Part shown: positions 62,689 through 64,000 of the stretch, piece by piece
Position numbering within the stretch: the first letter of the stretch is position 1
Layout of the letters: each line of letters begins with the position of its first letter
From: Candidatus Tectomicrobia bacterium
Lineage (GTDB): Bacteria; UBA8248
Direction of reading: 5' to 3'
NCBI GenBank assembly: GCA_016192135.1
Contig: JACPUR010000041.1
Location: 248,001 to 312,000 of the forward strand
Length of the DNA: 64,000 nucleotides
Made by a program: the position numbers and the translations under genes
Notes under the pieces: model-generated
What the model was told of the DNA's origin: nothing
Database searches by the model: none
Seen by the model: only the letters and a program-made list of their open reading frames with translations

Positions 62689-63666
62689 TCACGCATGCGG
62701 GCTGAGGGGCTGGGAATCTTCGCGGGGCACAGGCGGATTTCCCCGCCTCTTGGTCCTTCGGCGCATCATCTCCTCGACGCGCGACTCGACTTCCTGCGCC
62801 AGCCGTGACGGCCGGGGGGTTGTCTCCTTTAACCGAGAGAATTCGCTGGCGATGCGCCTCTCGAGTTCGCGCCGCGGGAGGCTCAGGCACTCCCTCATGA
62901 GCGCGTCCGCCTCACCTTCCTTCCAGCGACAGCGACGAGGCAGCTTTGCGTCATAGGTTTGGGCGCAGAACAGGTATCCGCAGATGGTTCTGCCTTCGTG
63001 CCGGACGGTGAACCCCTTGCCCGTTTTCTCGGCACGGGCCACCCACAGCAGGAGATGGTCGCGCAGCAGGACCAAATGATCGTAATGGAGCTTTTCTTCC
63101 GGGGACTTGGGCCCGTCGACGAAGGCCTCGCCGCTCTCCGGGTCCAGGACGATGTCGTCCGGGTGCGGCAGGAGATCCGGGTCCGGGAGGCCTTCGCGCC
63201 GGTGCTCGGCGAGCGCCTCTTCGCCTTTCTGCTTGAGGATCTTGAGATCGGCGTAACGCTCCGCCTTGAACCGCAGATGTTCCTCCTCGATGCGCGCGAG
63301 GCGCTCCAGGAACTGTTTTTGCGCGAGCCGATTCCCCTTGAGCGCCAGCATGATGGAGGCCCGGTAGACCGCCTGGGCCGCGGGCAGCTCGACCGTCCGC
63401 CCGTTCTCGAGCAGGGTGATGAGGCGGTAGGCCTCCTCCTGCAGGAAGCCGTCCGAGGGAGCGTCGGACAGGCGCTGCCGGCGCGCCTTCGGCTTGCGCG
63501 GCCGGCCGTTCGGGTTGCCCGACCGGCCCTTGGCGAAGCGGCTCGCGGCCGGAGGCTTCCTATAGCCGACCTCGTAGCCACGCCCCGGAGCGGTCCGGCC
63601 GGGCTCCGCGGCCTCCGCCCCGGGCATTGTGCCTTCTGACTCATGAGGTTCGTGGATTTCGGTCAT
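62689..63666 (-). CDS. DUF5681-domain protein
   Basis: The 325-residue protein has the DUF5681 signature VGYRKPPAASRFAKGRSGN and PNGRPRKPK near its N-terminus. A long helical, charged middle part follows. Such proteins often lie next to DNA methylases and terminase genes in prophage-like regions; their role is not known. Its ATG overlaps the stop of the upstream methylase gene by four bases. Confidence 0.78.
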   Translation of the reverse strand: MTEIHEPHESEGTMPGAEAAEPGRTAPGRGYEVGYRKPPAASRFAKGRSGNPNGRPRKPKARRQRLSDAPSDGFLQEEAYRLITLLENGRTVELPAAQAVYRASIMLALKGNRLAQKQFLERLARIEEEHLRFKAERYADLKILKQKGEEALAEHRREGLPDPDLLPHPDDIVLDPESGEAFVDGPKSPEEKLHYDHLVLLRDHLLLWVARAEKTGKGFTVRHEGRTICGYLFCAQTYDAKLPRRCRWKEGEADALMRECLSLPRRELERRIASEFSRLKETTPRPSRLAQEVESRVEEMMRRRTKRRGNPPVPREDSQPLSPHA

Positions 63667-64000
63667 GCCACTTGGTCCTTCCCTACGGGCGCGTGCATAC
63701 GGTGTTCCTCGGCTTCCTCGAAGCGCTCCCCCGTCGCAACCAGGGTCGCGTGCCGGCCGGTCAGGATCTCCCAGCGCCGGACGATGGTGTCGCAGTAGGC
63801 GGGGTCGTACTCCAGGAGCCGGGCGCGGCGGCCCGCCTGCTCGGCCGCGATCAGGGTCGTGCCCGAGCCCCCGAAGCCGTCCAGCACCATGTCCCCCCGC
63901 CGCGTACAGTCGCGGATGGCGTCGGCGACCAGGGCGACCGGCTTAACCGTGGGGTGCATGGCCAGCTCGGCGCTCCGGTCCGCCCCGAAGCTGTTCACGC
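63663..64000 (-). CDS. DNA methyltransferase, C-terminal part (runs off window)
   Basis: The visible 112 codons contain HPTVKPVALVADAI and DGFGGSGTTLIAAEQAGRR, the SAM-binding end of beta-class N6/N4 DNA methyltransferases. In that class the catalytic motif comes first and is outside the window, so specificity and completeness cannot be judged. It overlaps the DUF5681 gene as ATGA. Confidence 0.85.
   Translation of the reverse strand, partial: VNSFGADRSAELAMHPTVKPVALVADAIRDCTRRGDMVLDGFGGSGTTLIAAEQAGRRARLLEYDPAYCDTIVRRWEILTGRHATLVATGERFEEAEEHRMHAPVGKDQVA

Noticed and set aside
1-64000. CRISPR array
   Set aside because: No regularly spaced direct repeats or cas genes were seen. The repeats found are palindromic and single.

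Overview
The window is high-GC DNA from a Gram-negative (diderm) bacterium. It carries a class A penicillin-binding protein, an AsmA-type envelope protein, assimilatory sulfite reductase, FtsK and GltX, and its core genes are tightly packed and often overlap as GTGA or ATGA. The PxxKW cysteine-rich protein and the IspH-UbiA fusion point to an uncultured lineage near Desulfobacterota, Tectomicrobia or NC10. That placement is an inference and is weak. No plasmid origin, rRNA or CRISPR array was seen.

Region 1 (1-31.4 kb) is chromosomal core: isoprenoid, envelope, cell-division, sulfur and transport genes. It contains one compact locus of special interest at 3.1-7.5 kb. There a Tat-type peptide with a methionine-rich C-terminus lies opposite a PRMT-like methyltransferase fused to a PqqD-like domain, an HprK-like kinase, a PqqD protein and a PF14907 nucleotidyltransferase. 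This looks like a peptide-maturation cluster without a radical-SAM enzyme. A Phd/VapC-type toxin-antitoxin pair sits against the 3' end of ftsK between two copies of that gene end. Palindromic intergenic repeats recur through the region.

Region 2 (30-34.8 kb) holds HEPN/MNT and HigB/HigA-type toxin-antitoxin modules, then gltX and tRNA-Gln(CTG).

Region 3 (34.9-61.5 kb) is an accessory island starting just after tRNA-Gln. A large serine recombinase with a DUF2924 partner comes first, then a tyrosine-integrase remnant. Defence genes follow: a PD-(D/E)XK-like nuclease, a 1527-residue NACHT protein with HEAT-like repeats, a Rad50-like ATPase with a small partner, a Fic protein with a restriction-like protein, and a combined restriction-modification enzyme. 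Between them lie plasmid/phage-type genes (GrlR-like, ArdC remnant, HNH, 4-fold beta flower, XRE/ImmA). The island is decaying: an IS256-like element with clear target duplication splits one gene, a 26-bp-arm element truncates three reading frames, and a degenerate IS3 element separates a truncated methylase from a truncated TerB_N gene.

Region 4 (61.9-64 kb) has a DUF6508 gene, then a DUF5681 protein and a DNA methyltransferase running off the window, probably the edge of another phage-like segment.
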